NCBI RefSeq assembly: GCF_963675165.1
Contig: NC_087389.1
Coordinates: 3,134,001-3,198,000 of the forward strand
DNA: 64,000 bases
Origin: Halichondria panicea
Taxonomy: Eukaryota; Porifera; Demospongiae; Suberitida; Halichondriidae
Direction of reading: 5' to 3'
The translations under genes and the position numbers were made by a program. Each line of letters begins with the position of its first letter. The first letter of the stretch is position 1. This document shows, piece by piece, positions 33,523 to 44,089 of this stretch. The notes under the pieces are model-generated. The model was given only the letters and a program-made list of their open reading frames with translations. It made no database searches and was not told the origin of the DNA.

Positions 33523-36031
33523 TTGTCACAGATGTCACTACTTTGTAGTGGTCACCCGTGTGATAAATATACAAACCCTTTTTGTCCCGAGGAGGGGGGA
33601 TGTTGGGGTCTATTTTGCTCGGACAGTGACACAGCCAGGCATTTCCAGCCATTCTCGAGTAGACGAACACCCTTCGCTCGAGCAGATGGGACAGTGCAAA
33701 GATCTCCAAGTGAGTTCCCCAGGTACGTGTTTGGTCCATTTGCGTGCCCCTGACGTAGGAGATCATGTCCGGGTAACCTGCATCGATCAACCAATGTTTA
33801 CCATTAAACAAATGTTGAAAATCACACATGTGCTTTACAATGGCTCGCCTGACAGTAATGTGTTGACGTTGATAGCCGGTAATGACCACAGACATTGCCC
33901 TGAACATGCACGCTCCATCCCCCATCGTGTCAACGAGCGAGGGTAAATGGGGCGGAGTCAGGGCAATGTTTGGTCCGCCGGCGGTGACAATATTTCTGCG
34001 GTGATTAATTTTCAGCAGCAAACACGCCGATTTCTGTTCAACCTCGTCCAGAGGGTTGAAGCAGAACGATTCACCGTGATTGCTACCACGATTCTCTGGG
34101 TCTTCAACTATATGGCAATCACCAGCAGAGGTGACTGCCTCGTTTAGTTTCTTAACTGGGGGTTTGTCAACATTGCTGGGGACTTTCCTTTCAAGGTTAC
34201 ATTGCCGTTTGGCTGGCGGGAAGACCGCAGGCGTCCTTTCCTTTCGTTTCTTAATTGGGGGTTTACTCCCTTCAACCGTACACTGCCGTTTGGCTGGCGG
34301 GACAATCGCAGCTGTCATTTTCCTTTTTCTGTTTTGTTTAACGGGCAATTCGTACGCTGCCAAGTCTGGCCTGAATGCTAGCCTGAGCCTGTTACACTCC
34401 TCCACGCACGTTCTAGAGGCCATGATGGAGTCAGGTGTAAAGGACGTCAGGTGTACACCGTCTATGGACCTGACTCTGGACAACGCCACGTACGCCATGC
34501 CCTCACCAAACACGCTGTCAGATAGGTCGATGATGGCACAGTCGAGCGAGAGTCCTTGGCTCTTGTGTATGGTGACGGCATAAGCGACTATTAGAGGGAA
34601 CTGGTTCCTTGAAATATAGAATTTTTTCAGGACACAGAACCGGTTAGCGACTCTGGTCACTTTGTACGGTTCTGCCACACGGTCGAACTTAACAGTCACG
34701 TGTTTAGATTCTATTTCAAGAACAGTGCCTACGGCTCCGTTTACTAGACCGTCTTCGGTGGACAGGTTTCGTCTCAACATGACGCGAGCATTAACGGCCA
34801 GGTGGAGCACTTCTTCCAGACCAGCCGTCAAGCTGCTGTCTTTGTTCATTTCTGTCAGACGCTTTTCGGCCTGTTTGTTCCACTCTCCGTTGGCGCAGGC
34901 ACCCTCGTCTATGACGTCTCTACAACGCAGTGGTATTATCTTACTGTCTAGAGTGTTTAAAAGATCAGAGTTAACTGTTGCACATGCTTTTCTAGTCGAG
35001 AAAAGGCATATGGGTTTTTTACCCTCGCGTTTAAGTTGCTCGTACTTTTCTAGTACGGGCACATCAAAGACGCGTTCTGTCAGGAGAGAGACTGCCTGTT
35101 CGCTAGGAAATCCCCTCCTGACGCCGTCGAGTATTTCAGTGTACAATTTGTCCCCTTTTTGTCTTTCGTTAATGGTAAGCTCGTCGTACACTACTGTGCT
35201 TTTCCAAATGTTTGCGGACCCTATGCAACCTATTCTGAGCGATAGCACTTTAGTGGGAACGCTTTGGAACACCGGTGCACCGTTAACGGGTGGTAGCTGG
35301 AGGATGTCGCCCACAAAGAGCATTGTTTTACCCCCAAACCATTCTGCCCCCCCGTAAATCTCGTCAAGTCTCAAATGTATGTACGTTAGATTGAGACTTG
35401 ACACCATGGACACCTCGTTAATTATGAACACCTTTACGTTCATTAGTTGTTGCCTGAGGTATTTGAGCGTTTGTTTGGGCAGTTCCCAGTACGATGCAGT
35501 TTTACTGTCGTGCTCTTATCGGCAACTGAAAGAGCTGGTAGGTGGTAACACCGTTTACATTACAAGCTGCTAGGCCCGTGGGGGCGGCTACTGCACTTGA
35601 ATTGGGTATATCCGGCCACGTGGCTTTGACAAACGCTCTAAGCGCCTGAATGAGGAAGGACTTGCCCGTTCCCCCCACACCACTAACGAACATTTGCAAA
35701 GGTTTGATGTCTGTGCATTTACAGGCTCCTTTTTCGTGGTCTAATTCGTGCAACAAATGCCCAGTGATTTTTTTGTAAACCCGGCTTTGGTCGTCGTTTA
35801 GCATGGACAGTCTCCTGTCCAGCGTTATGGGGTCTACGTCGAGGTCTAACTCGAGATGGCGATCCAAGTGTGATTTAGCCATGCCCTGGAGCAGAAGGTT
35901 GACGTCGTCTTCGTCGTCTTCCTCCTCCTCCTCCACCTCTTTTTTCTGACGTTTCGACCTTCTGGCGTTTGAGATTTCCCGCGATCTCTTATTGACGTCC
36001 AACATCTTCTGGAGCTTGTCGTGGTGAGCAA
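33518..36031 (-). pseudogene. Helitron Pif1-type helicase with C-terminal OTU protease
   Basis: The Walker A motif VSGVGGTGKSFLIQAL (plus about 35,645-35,692) and AAPTGLAACNV lie in the frame ending at 35,502. A one-base offset near 35,515 moves the rest into the next frame (35,443-33,518). That frame has the Walker B region FIINEVSMVSS, then GGKTMLFVGDILQLPPV, VTIHKSQGLSLD and AYVALSRVRS, all standard Pif1 motifs. The Walker B aspartate is replaced by Asn (codon 35,417-35,419), which should impair ATP hydrolysis if real. The C terminus is an OTU-type cysteine protease: GDGACMFRAMSV with Asp and Cys, and a final HTGDHYKVV with His. In Helitrons the helicase unwinds donor DNA; the OTU role is unknown. 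Confidence 0.88.
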
Positions 36032-38016
36032 GGAGGGCCTTCGTTCAGCCTCCTCTCGAACGCCATTTTAGGCGACTCTCCGTCGAGGAGGAGGTCACCC
36101 TCGTCAACGAACGGGACAAAGGGCAGAATGAGGCAGTAGTAGTACTCTTGCTCCTGTTCTTTTCTGTTGGTGTCGTACGTGGGGTGACTGATAACGCGAG
36201 GTTTGACGAGCCTCCTGTACGTTTTCTCACCCTGGCGGTCCCTAGCGTACCAGTCAATGTGTGAAGCGAAGTCGTGCAAGCACATGGAGGACAGTCTGTC
36301 TGGCCTGTTTGGATAGTGAACGTCTATCAGGCTAGGGGCGTACAGGTCAGTACTTTTCGCGTTCATTTTTAAGAGCTGAGTGTAGTTTTTGAGCTTTCTA
36401 TTGCGTTTGTACGGTAGCGAAGCATTCACGTAGTAAACATCGTTTGACTTCTCGTTAAAGTGGTCACCTGTAACATGGTCGTACCCCTCGTGCTGCCCTA
36501 ATTCTCGGGTTTTAAAGGTACTTAAAGCAAACTTCCACAACTTCTTGTAGAGAGTAGTGCCCGTGCTAGACAGGCTAGACAGTTCCGCAAACGTGTCTTG
36601 CATGGCGCTTTTCTCTGCTTTTGTGACGTACGCCGTAATGTAACCGGTGAGCGCCATGCTGGTCTCGGCTATGTACTGGACGTCAACGTTAGCTTTCCAA
36701 AGGTGCAGCAGCAAGGGATTGTAATCGTTGATTCTGGCTTCTTGGCCGTTTCTGGGAAGATCGTACACTCTCTGCCTAGTATTGGTTTTTTCCATGGCGT
36801 TTAAAGAGGCCGTGGCCGTCGCTATTCTGGGAAAGTTGAATCTACACCTTTTAATGTACTTTCCCTTACCAACGTGTCTAGGCCTAGAACAGTAGTTGTT
36901 GCACCGATGCATCTGATATTTCATGACCAAGGCGTACAGTTCCGGGTCAGTTTCTTTGTCTGGGATGTTACACGTGATTCTCTCCTGTATCCAGGCGAGA
37001 ACCACGTGATCGGGGTCGACCCCCATCACGGGGGCTCCCTTTATCCAAAGCATGACGTGGTAATGCGGTGCACCTCTGTCCTGAAACTCTTTTTTGATAA
37101 AATAGCACACCACCTCGCCAAACAACTTGCCACGCATAATTACAATTCGGAACATCGCGTGGAATTTGTGCGAAAACTGCTTGGACACCGAGGCGGGGTC
37201 GTCATTGCACATTTTAGAGATATTTACTTTTGAGCCGGGATCGTAGTCGCCGAGTAGCTTAAGGAACTCCAAAATGTCTGGTGAGCTATATTCTGCACAG
37301 CTTAGCGTCATGAAAATGGTAGCTGGACCGTTCTCCCTAACTAGAGCATTCAATTCACCGGCAGTTTTATGCCAGTACTGCTTGGTTCCACGCACACTAC
37401 GCATGATTGTGGAGAGGTTTCCCTCTAGCTCGCCGTCTTTTTTTTCTAGCTGTTTCAGCAGGTCTTTGACACTGGAATGTCTGTTTGTGGTGTTTTTAAG
37501 CACGTTGAAAATGCCCGCCTTGATCTCTCTCAAGAGTGTTTGGTGCGTGAGGTAGAACAGGTACTCGCTACTTTTTCTGTACCTAGAGTCTTTGTTGTTT
37601 AGACGCGACTTTACGTACTCGCTGAAACTCAGGTGCTCGTCGCGAGGGTGGAACTCGCCGAATCTACCTGTTGGGAAAAGGTTTGGGAAGCACATGACGT
37701 CTAAATGCTCCTGGCTACTTTTTAACGGATATTCGTCTACCTTGAGCATTTTAATTTTAAACTGGTCTATGTCGGCAACGTTGGGTTTGAACGTGTCTAA
37801 ACTACGTACCGTGTAAGCTTGAATGCCGGCCACGTATCCCGACTTGTCGGTCACCTTTTCGAGCATGGTGCTGGTTGCACTGTTTGCAACCTGTATGACT
37901 ACGTCTTCCATGGACTGTTCTACTTTTCCTGGTTGCACGTCTACGTACACCAGTTGATTTCTTTGAGTTTTGTCAAAGCTCCTTCGATTTTGTTTATGTC
38001 GACGAACTTCCGCCAA
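35989..38016 (-). pseudogene. Helitron Rep (HUH endonuclease) region
   Basis: Helitron_like_N begins with MCFPNLFPTGRFGEFHPRD. The HUH motif is in RGAPHYHVMLW (plus 37,039-37,077, about residue 318). The Tyr motif is GYITAYVTKAE (plus 36,609-36,644, about residue 462), with the two Tyr spaced as in two-tyrosine Rep proteins. The enzyme nicks and joins single strands during rolling-circle transposition. It is joined upstream to the next segment across a perfect 13-bp duplication (38,044-38,069), and downstream to the helicase by a one-base offset near 36,030. The catalytic residues are present. Confidence 0.88.
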
Positions 38017-38049
38017 AGAACGTTTTTCTTTGTGGGAACCCCGTCGACT

Positions 38050-38373
38050 TTAACGTTCGACTTTAACGTACAGCTGCGGTTTAGGCAGTCCGCATTCGTT
38101 CAGAGCTAGCGTTTCAGCCGTGTTTGCCATGGGCAATGGCAGAATGAACATGTTACCGCGGCACGCTTTGAGACAATTGTACGAAGGAACTTTCTTCGAA
38201 TACGGATGCAACCTGATGACAGTTTGAAACGTTTTCGCTAGTTGAATCAATTGCAAGCTAAAGGCGTCGAGCCCCTTTAGTTCGTCTGGCAGGGGTGCCG
38301 TTTCTAGACCGTTCACTACGGCCCTAGGTGGAATTATGTCCAACTTTATCTTTGGTTTACAGTGGTTACACAT
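38050..38373 (-). pseudogene. DUF6570-like segment of the Helitron polyprotein
   Basis: PPRAVVNGLETAPLPDELKG followed by LQLIQLAKTFQTVIRL matches the conserved segment found before the Rep domain in many animal Helitrons. CNHCKPK at its start pairs with a CMCC segment in the neighbouring frame as a likely zinc site. A one-base offset near 38,370 separates it from the N-terminal frame. Confidence 0.75.
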
Positions 38374-40226
38374 GTAACGGTTAACCAGGCAAAACTATCG
38401 GGAAGGCTCTCGGGGGCCACCACAGTGCACTGAGCACGTCGGAAGAGTTGGTCGCAACACATGCACGGGTGTATCGCATAGTCGCGGACTTTTTTCTCGT
38501 ACTGCTGAATTAATTTAGCGTACTTAGACATGAGCAAAGCTTCTAGATGTTTAACTCTAAAGGGTGTGTCTAGCGTATCGCTACATTTACTGGCATCCTG
38601 TGGTTCTACGCAATTGCGATCAAACAGCTTGTCGAAAGTTAGTTCGCAAGCTTCTAGGAGCAGCTGATAGTCGTGGTTTTTAATGCCAGCGTCTAGCTTT
38701 GATATTTTGTTGCTCTTTCTTATTGCCTCGTACACTTGCCCTTGTAACTTGGACAGGGCGGGATAGTGCACGAGAGCGTTTCTGAGAATCCTCAACTGAT
38801 TGTCACAAACGCTCCCGAACAAGTGACAAACGTGGGGATGGCCCATCCTCAAATTGCCCGCCTTTGATTCAAAATCTGGAATTTCGGGGTCGAGCGGGAC
38901 TTCCCATTCCTGTATGTGCGTGTGCACATACGGACACGTGTGGAGGCCGTCCAGGCGGTCTCTGAGGACTTGAAGGTCCTCGCAAAACATGTCCTGCAAA
39001 TCGGTAATTCTTTCAAACTCTACGTTTGAAACTTGCCTACACCTGGCCGTACAGGCCCACCTTGGTTTGGGCAATTTTTTTTTCTGAGGGGTTTTTTCAG
39101 ACACGATAGGTTTGTGGTCTGCTAGCATGCACTCACCGGTCGTTTTCACCTGTATCGGAGTGGGCAGTTTGTGCACTGGCTCCTCGATACTGGGTATGCC
39201 ACTAGTGTACGTACATTCAGGCAGGTGGTCGTGGGTGTAACCAGCTTCGTAAAAGTAAGGCTCTCTACAATCTGTATGGCACTTAAGGCCAAAGTCCTTA
39301 ATGCACGTGAAACGTTGGTCCATGACGTCTCTCTTGACCCCTAGGAGGCAAGCTACAGCTTTTCTGCGATCGGCTAGGCTGAGCCTCACTAAATGACTGG
39401 CAGCAAGCTTACATGCAGTGAACTTTTGGGCTGCTTTGTTTTTGCCGTCCTTCCAGTTCGGAATTTTTGCTAAACCTTCGAGAATGCATTTTGTAAGGAC
39501 CTTGCTTTTCGTGAAAACGTCCTCTAGGCTTGTCCTAAGGGAGTGCATTACTTGGTCGTTTGGTTCAGCTAGCGGGTATTTTTGCTTCCTTCTCGCGTTA
39601 AAAGCCTTCGCACGTCGTTTGTACGACGCTCTAGAGGTTTGAGAAGACTTTTTGCGGAGAACAAATAATTGCTTCATATAGCTCCGCGCAGTAGAGGTCC
39701 GTGAGAGAGCTCTACTGCGTTGAGTGTTTTTGCGGTAGTGGGTCGAAACCGACTGCCGGGATTGAAGCGCACTTTTCTCAGGATTCAGATACCGATATTT
39801 TGACACAGCCCTCCTTGTGGAGGCCTTGTCGGGCTTTGAATTCCTGTACTTGGACACAGCCCTCCTTGTGGAGGCTGTGGCCTTGTCGGGCTTTGAATTC
39901 CTGTACTTGGACACAGCACTCTTTGTGGAGGCTGTGGCCTTGTCGGGATCAGAATTTCGCCACTTGACCGTAGCACTCCTTGTGGAGGCTTTGGCCTTTT
40001 CAGGGTGTAAACCCCTATGCTTGGATACAGCTCTCCTTGTGGAGGCTGTGGCTTTCTCAACATTTTGGGAACGATAATGTAAAGCTTTTTTAATAACAAT
40101 GTCCCGATGAGATTTGTAATAGTCAGTACCAGATGATTTCTGAGTGTCTGAAAGGTTTTGGTATCGTGTTTTGCGCTTTTTACGGTTTATGAGTTTGCTG
40201 CTTTTGAAAGGCATGCTAACAAACAA
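38346..40226 (-). CDS. Helitron N-terminal region with Lys/Arg-rich repeats
   Basis: 626 residues. Near residues 45-150 a unit of about 23 residues (KATASTRRAVSKYRNSKPD) is repeated five to six times, with one shortened unit. The units are strongly basic, suggesting nucleic-acid or nucleolar binding. Cys/His clusters (CLLGVKRDVMDQRFTCI, CHTDCREPYFYEAGYTHDH, and a C-terminal CMCCDQLFRRAQC) look like zinc sites. This region is normally one polyprotein with the Rep, helicase and OTU parts. The Met within MPFKSSKLINRKKRK is a plausible start. Confidence 0.75.
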   Translation of the reverse strand: MFVSMPFKSSKLINRKKRKTRYQNLSDTQKSSGTDYYKSHRDIVIKKALHYRSQNVEKATASTRRAVSKHRGLHPEKAKASTRSATVKWRNSDPDKATASTKSAVSKYRNSKPDKATASTRRAVSKYRNSKPDKASTRRAVSKYRYLNPEKSALQSRQSVSTHYRKNTQRSRALSRTSTARSYMKQLFVLRKKSSQTSRASYKRRAKAFNARRKQKYPLAEPNDQVMHSLRTSLEDVFTKSKVLTKCILEGLAKIPNWKDGKNKAAQKFTACKLAASHLVRLSLADRRKAVACLLGVKRDVMDQRFTCIKDFGLKCHTDCREPYFYEAGYTHDHLPECTYTSGIPSIEEPVHKLPTPIQVKTTGECMLADHKPIVSEKTPQKKKLPKPRWACTARCRQVSNVEFERITDLQDMFCEDLQVLRDRLDGLHTCPYVHTHIQEWEVPLDPEIPDFESKAGNLRMGHPHVCHLFGSVCDNQLRILRNALVHYPALSKLQGQVYEAIRKSNKISKLDAGIKNHDYQLLLEACELTFDKLFDRNCVEPQDASKCSDTLDTPFRVKHLEALLMSKYAKLIQQYEKKVRDYAIHPCMCCDQLFRRAQCTVVAPESLPDSFAWLTVTCVTTVNQR

Positions 40227-40229
40227 ACC

Positions 40230-40917
40230 ATTTATAATAATTAAGAATACAACACTTATCAGTTGATTGTAGAGGTAACTTTAAATGCTCTTAGTCAACA
40301 GAACAAGTGCAGCAAGCAGTCCAAGTGTAACTGTAATAATATAAAGTCATTCAAATATATATAAAGATGTAAGTAACTCACCTAAGAAATTAGCTGATGC
40401 GTCTTCCTTATAGCATGAACCACGAGGTTCTGTTGCACAGGAGCCACCTGTATATTATTGCTGTGGCTTGTACACGCATGCGTATAATGAAAATGGCGGA
40501 ATTTTCTTGGTTGGAAAATTGTTGTAAAGAGAGGTCAGGTGCATTTTGAAATCGATCGCAAATCTGAGGAACTGCTTTTTAATCCAAGTTGTGTTAGTTT
40601 GGAAAAGCTATGCACAATGTCCTGGAGATGGCTGTACTTGGAGAAAATGATGGGCAAGAAACTTACTCACTTACTTACTTAGTCAGTCAGACAAAGTGCG
40701 GTGAAATGTGGAAATAGTGCAATTTTTAAAATGACAATATTAATTCATTAAAAGGTTCATGGATAATAAAATGAGAGATATAAACAGAGAAAAGGCTAAA
40801 TAAACTATCTGTCCATTCACTTTCTTGATGTGGCCTTTCCCTGCAGAGATAGAACAGTTTGAACATGAGTCAAAATAAGTGAAATTTTGCTAAATACGGG
40901 CAGACCCAATGCCAATC
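40230..40917. other. Upstream of the Helitron ORF
   Basis: This should contain the Helitron promoter and 5' TC terminus on the minus strand. I cannot point to either. Confidence 0.3.
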
Positions 40918-40946
40918 CTATGTAAAACCTACTGGTTTTACTAATA
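40918..40946. repeat. GTAAAACC hairpin, right copy
   Basis: CTATGTAAAACC-TACT-GGTTTTAC and following ACTAATA-type bases match the left copy at 32,521-32,549 with one mismatch in the loop, in the same orientation. Confidence 0.6.
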
Positions 40947-41094
40947 CTGTCTGTCATTGTAAAGCTTGGATCCTGCACGTACTTGCCTGCTACCTTTAGT
41001 GCGGTCAATGCGGTCAACTCAACTAGCGAAGGCTCAACTAGCGATCACGCAAACAGCGAAGCGATCAACTACCAAGGTGAGAACTCTAGTTGTA

Positions 41095-41245
41095 ATCATT
41101 TATAAAACATTAAACATAAAAAAACATTAAACATAAAAATTCGTATCTGAAATCAGAAATCACTCGTAACTGTTTCCCACAGGTACCCCGGGGTATCTTG
41201 ACACCATCATCGTTACCTAGCAACTGACTAATTAGTGATACAATG
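41095..41245 (-). repeat. TTAA-family repeat, copy D (fragment)
   Basis: Similar to copy A in the same orientation around ATCACTCGTAACTGTTTCC, ACCCCGGGGTA and CATCGTTACCTAGCAACTGA. It is a fragment without ends. Confidence 0.55.
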
Positions 41246-41474
41246 TATACGGTCAATGTTCTCATGGTTCACCTACACTTTATAGTGGGAAAACTTCAGG
41301 TGGTAATGCACATCATGACATAGATCTAATTATAATTATAGAGAGAAAAAGGGTTATTAAACCCGGAAGGCCGCCGTTTCGAAACCAAAAAATATAATTA
41401 TTGCTTAATATGCTTAATATAACATGCGCAAGTTCCATGCATGCATTGATTGTATTCATTGATTATTATTATTT

Positions 41475-41790
41475 TTAGAAACGCTCTATCAGGTTCCGGA
41501 TGTTGTCGCTTTGGAAAGCTCTGTCTCCAGTGATTCAGAGATCCTGGTTATCCGATGTTTGAGGTAATATATAATTATAGTAATAGCTACCCATGTCCTG
41601 TAGCGTAATATATACGTATACTTTTATACTGAGTCAGAATAATCATGTTATTACAGGCTTGAAGCTTGAAGTTTTGGTAAAAAAACAGGACGATGTGTTG
41701 AAGCAGCCCGCAGCACATATATGTCCTAGTGTGAAAGCTGCAGCAATTATACCAGCCACTCCCTCAACTTTTCCGCACTCAAAGAATTGA
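41475..41790 (+). CDS. Two possible exons of an unassigned gene
   Basis: 41,480-about 41,565, after an acceptor TTTTTAG, reads TLYQVPDVVALESSVSSDSE and ends at GTAATA. 41,658-41,790 after TTACAG reads EVLVKKQDDVLKQPAAHICP to a stop. The splice signals are plausible; I recognise no family. Confidence 0.35.
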
Positions 41791-41799
41791 CCATCAGCA

Positions 41800-42239
41800 A
41801 TTGACCATCAGCTCATGCCAACTGGTTAATTTTTACGGCAATGATAACATCATCAGTAGGGTGTGTTGGTGCACTGTGTTGGTGCACAGTGTTTCCTTTG
41901 ATCTGCCCACTGTATAATTCATTGTATCATGCATCTCATGACCAGACCACCATTAATTCATCATTATGATCAATATTATTATCGTGACTTATTGTATAAG
42001 CAATTAATAATTAATTATAATTAATTATATTGCACGATTATCTAACAAGATCATCTTGCAAGATCATCACTATGATGATGCCAACCTCTGGTAGACTAGT
42101 ATGTAGACTAGCCTGTGGAGGAAGGGATGATAGAGAGCATAAGATTTGCTATGATTATATGACCTTGCAAGAAGACTCTTGAATGCAAGAACATGGACCA
42201 TTTTGTACAATTCATGCAAGAATTACACGTGCACGTTCT
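41800..42239. other. No gene recognised
   Basis: AT-rich. A TGTTGGTGCAC duplication lies near 41,864-41,890 and inverted TTAATTATAATTAATTA tracts near 42,003-42,030. Confidence 0.4.
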
Positions 42240-42520
42240 GGGTAAGATCAAGCTTCAAAAATAGCCTACCTCTAGACTGGCTGTCAGATTTCCTCAGCTG
42301 GAAACATGACGTACTCTATCTTTTAAGGGCCTAAACAAGTAGCCCACCGCATACATTAAATGTTGGCAATGAATAAGTTATCAGTGCAAGTTATCAGTGC
42401 CTGACCCAGAGTACCCAGAGTAAGAAAGCCATTAATGGAATGCAAAACCTGTGCTGACCCAGAGTAACAAAGCCAATTTCCTTAATGGAATGCAAAACCT
42501 GTAGGTGCTGTATCAGTACA
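42240..42520. repeat. Dispersed repeat fragment (related to 63,215-63,510)
   Basis: AAATAGCCTACCTCTAGACTGGCTGTCA, CTATCTTTTAAGGGCCTAAACA and AAATGTTGGCAATGAATAA recur in the same order at 63,215-63,500 with divergence. No coding motif was seen. The copy has its own short tandem duplications (AGTTATCAGTGCA). Confidence 0.55.
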
Positions 42521-43552
42521 GTACGTCTTTGTGAAAGGTGAAATTGATGCTCCATTGATGCCAGCTCAGAAGACGGTATAGAAAGTGTAAGAGATTCCTT
42601 TTGGCTGACCTCAAGATTTGGTATTTGGGGCAGTTTCAGTAATTTAATTGTACATAATTATGTATACATATCCAATAATTTTACTGCGGAAGCTGTGTTG
42701 GAAAGATATTAGTTGTAACGCGGTGGGTGGGCGTAAATTACCTGCGGTGTCGATTAGGGTGGCCTTATTGGTTATTTATTTTCAATGTTATTCATGAAGG
42801 TAAAATGTTATGTTGAACTCAAGAGACGAAGGCCTTTATTTTATGTGTTATTAGCACAGTGCAACTTATCTTTGTCATAGTTTTAAAAGTACCCACAGGA
42901 TTTCATAGGATTTTTAGGGGGATTGAGGGGGGTCTGGGGGTCCTCCCCTGGACAATTTTTGAGCAAATGGTTGTTGGTACGAAGTCAAACTTCACTTTTC
43001 ACAAATGTGACGTACAGCAGCCATTGGATGAGACTAAACAAAGAACTATAATTATTATACAAACACCCATGAACAAAGTCTACACAGTACGTATTACATA
43101 TTGAATAATCGTTGTGATACACATTGTGATACACATGCACCACAGCCATCATTCAGTCATTAAGCAACAAAAGTATGCAGTCGTAAAAAAGAACAGGAGC
43201 CACCACTGCGGATACTGAAGGATGGGAAGCGGCAAACTAATGTCCAGTGTGGCAGATGACAGGGGAAGAGTTAAGACACATAGCAATGGCTAATGCAAGT
43301 TGTATAAGTATACTGTAATTATACTGTAATTGGTTTCGTATGTGTTCCTATAATAATTATTGTATGCACGCATGTTGTTATGCACGTTACACACATGCCA
43401 CTTTCATGCTGTCATGTTTGATACTATTACTTGGTCCGTCTCAAGAGCTCGTACTTATTAAATATTCTGCACATGTGGGGTCAAGTTTCTCGCATGCGCA
43501 GAAGAGTCCTCGGACAACTAACATGACAAGAGTAATCTCTGATTCACTTCTG
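42521..43552. other. No gene recognised
   Basis: I see no supported gene or element end. Short duplications occur near 43,112-43,138 and 43,308-43,332. Confidence 0.4.
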
Positions 43553-43561
43553 AGCAAAATT

Positions 43562-43706
43562 TAGCCTCCTTCGCAGCCTCTCCTTTTTCTGTTCTTTGTC
43601 ATAGTTCAATAAGATAAAATACGGGGCTAATTGGAGGAACAAAGAAAGAAAGAAGGAAGAGACTAAGAAAAAGGAGAGCCTGCCTTGCTAAGTCGCGTGA
43701 CGGTAG
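43562..43706 (+). repeat. Left terminal inverted repeat of the DUF6589-RecQ element
   Basis: Begins TAGCCTCCTTCGCAGCCTCT and ends GAGCCTGCCTTGCTAAG. Its reverse complement aligns along its length with 49,557-49,703. The block is itself partly self-complementary at its two edges. Confidence 0.7.
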
Positions 43707-44089
43707 ACGAGTGGTAGACGAGTGAAAATGAACGTGGGCAGTCAGACCAACAAGCCACAGCATGCCTACGCATTCCGCCTTTGCTTTAGCCAAAAAGTCT
43801 TGGAAACAATTTACTTTGGTCCTGTGTACCTACGTACGTGTAGCTAGCTAGCTCCAATTTTTTTATCCATGAAATACACTGTTATGATAATAATTTATTA
43901 TGCCTCAAGTTGTCTCAGCCTCTGGAAACTAACCATGCACTGCACTTTGGTCTCATCTATCTATGGTCTCATGCACATTAATTAATTCAGTACAACTTAG
44001 CACAAAACACGACGTACAGAACAACTGTTACTAGACTATATAAGTATAATAGTGACATTTAGCAATGACTATGCCATTATAGTCTAGAT

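Larger units (their letters stand above)
32655..41000 (-). mobile_element. Helitron (right/5' end not defined)
   Basis: The minus strand carries Helitron Rep, Pif1 helicase and OTU modules. At the left side, reading on the minus strand, a hairpin (AGGCCTCA, 6-base loop, TGAGGCCT; plus 32,669-32,690) is followed after 10 bases by CTAG (32,655-32,658) and then T. This is the canonical Helitron 3' terminus and insertion context. A 12-bp tandem duplication (CTAGCTCCTTCA) creates a second CTAG at 32,643-32,646. The 5' TC end should lie between 40,230 and about 41,060 but I cannot place it; 41,000 is a rough limit. Confidence 0.8.

Noticed and set aside
34080-35357. Long plus-strand open frames of 167 and 231 codons
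   Set aside because: They lie opposite the Helitron Pif1/OTU coding strand and have no motifs of their own.
43562-43706. Interpretation of the block as an independent 145-bp inverted-repeat element
   Set aside because: Not excluded, but the matching 9-bp direct repeats lie only at the outer edges of this block and the one at 49.6 kb, not on both sides of either block, so the single-element reading is preferred.
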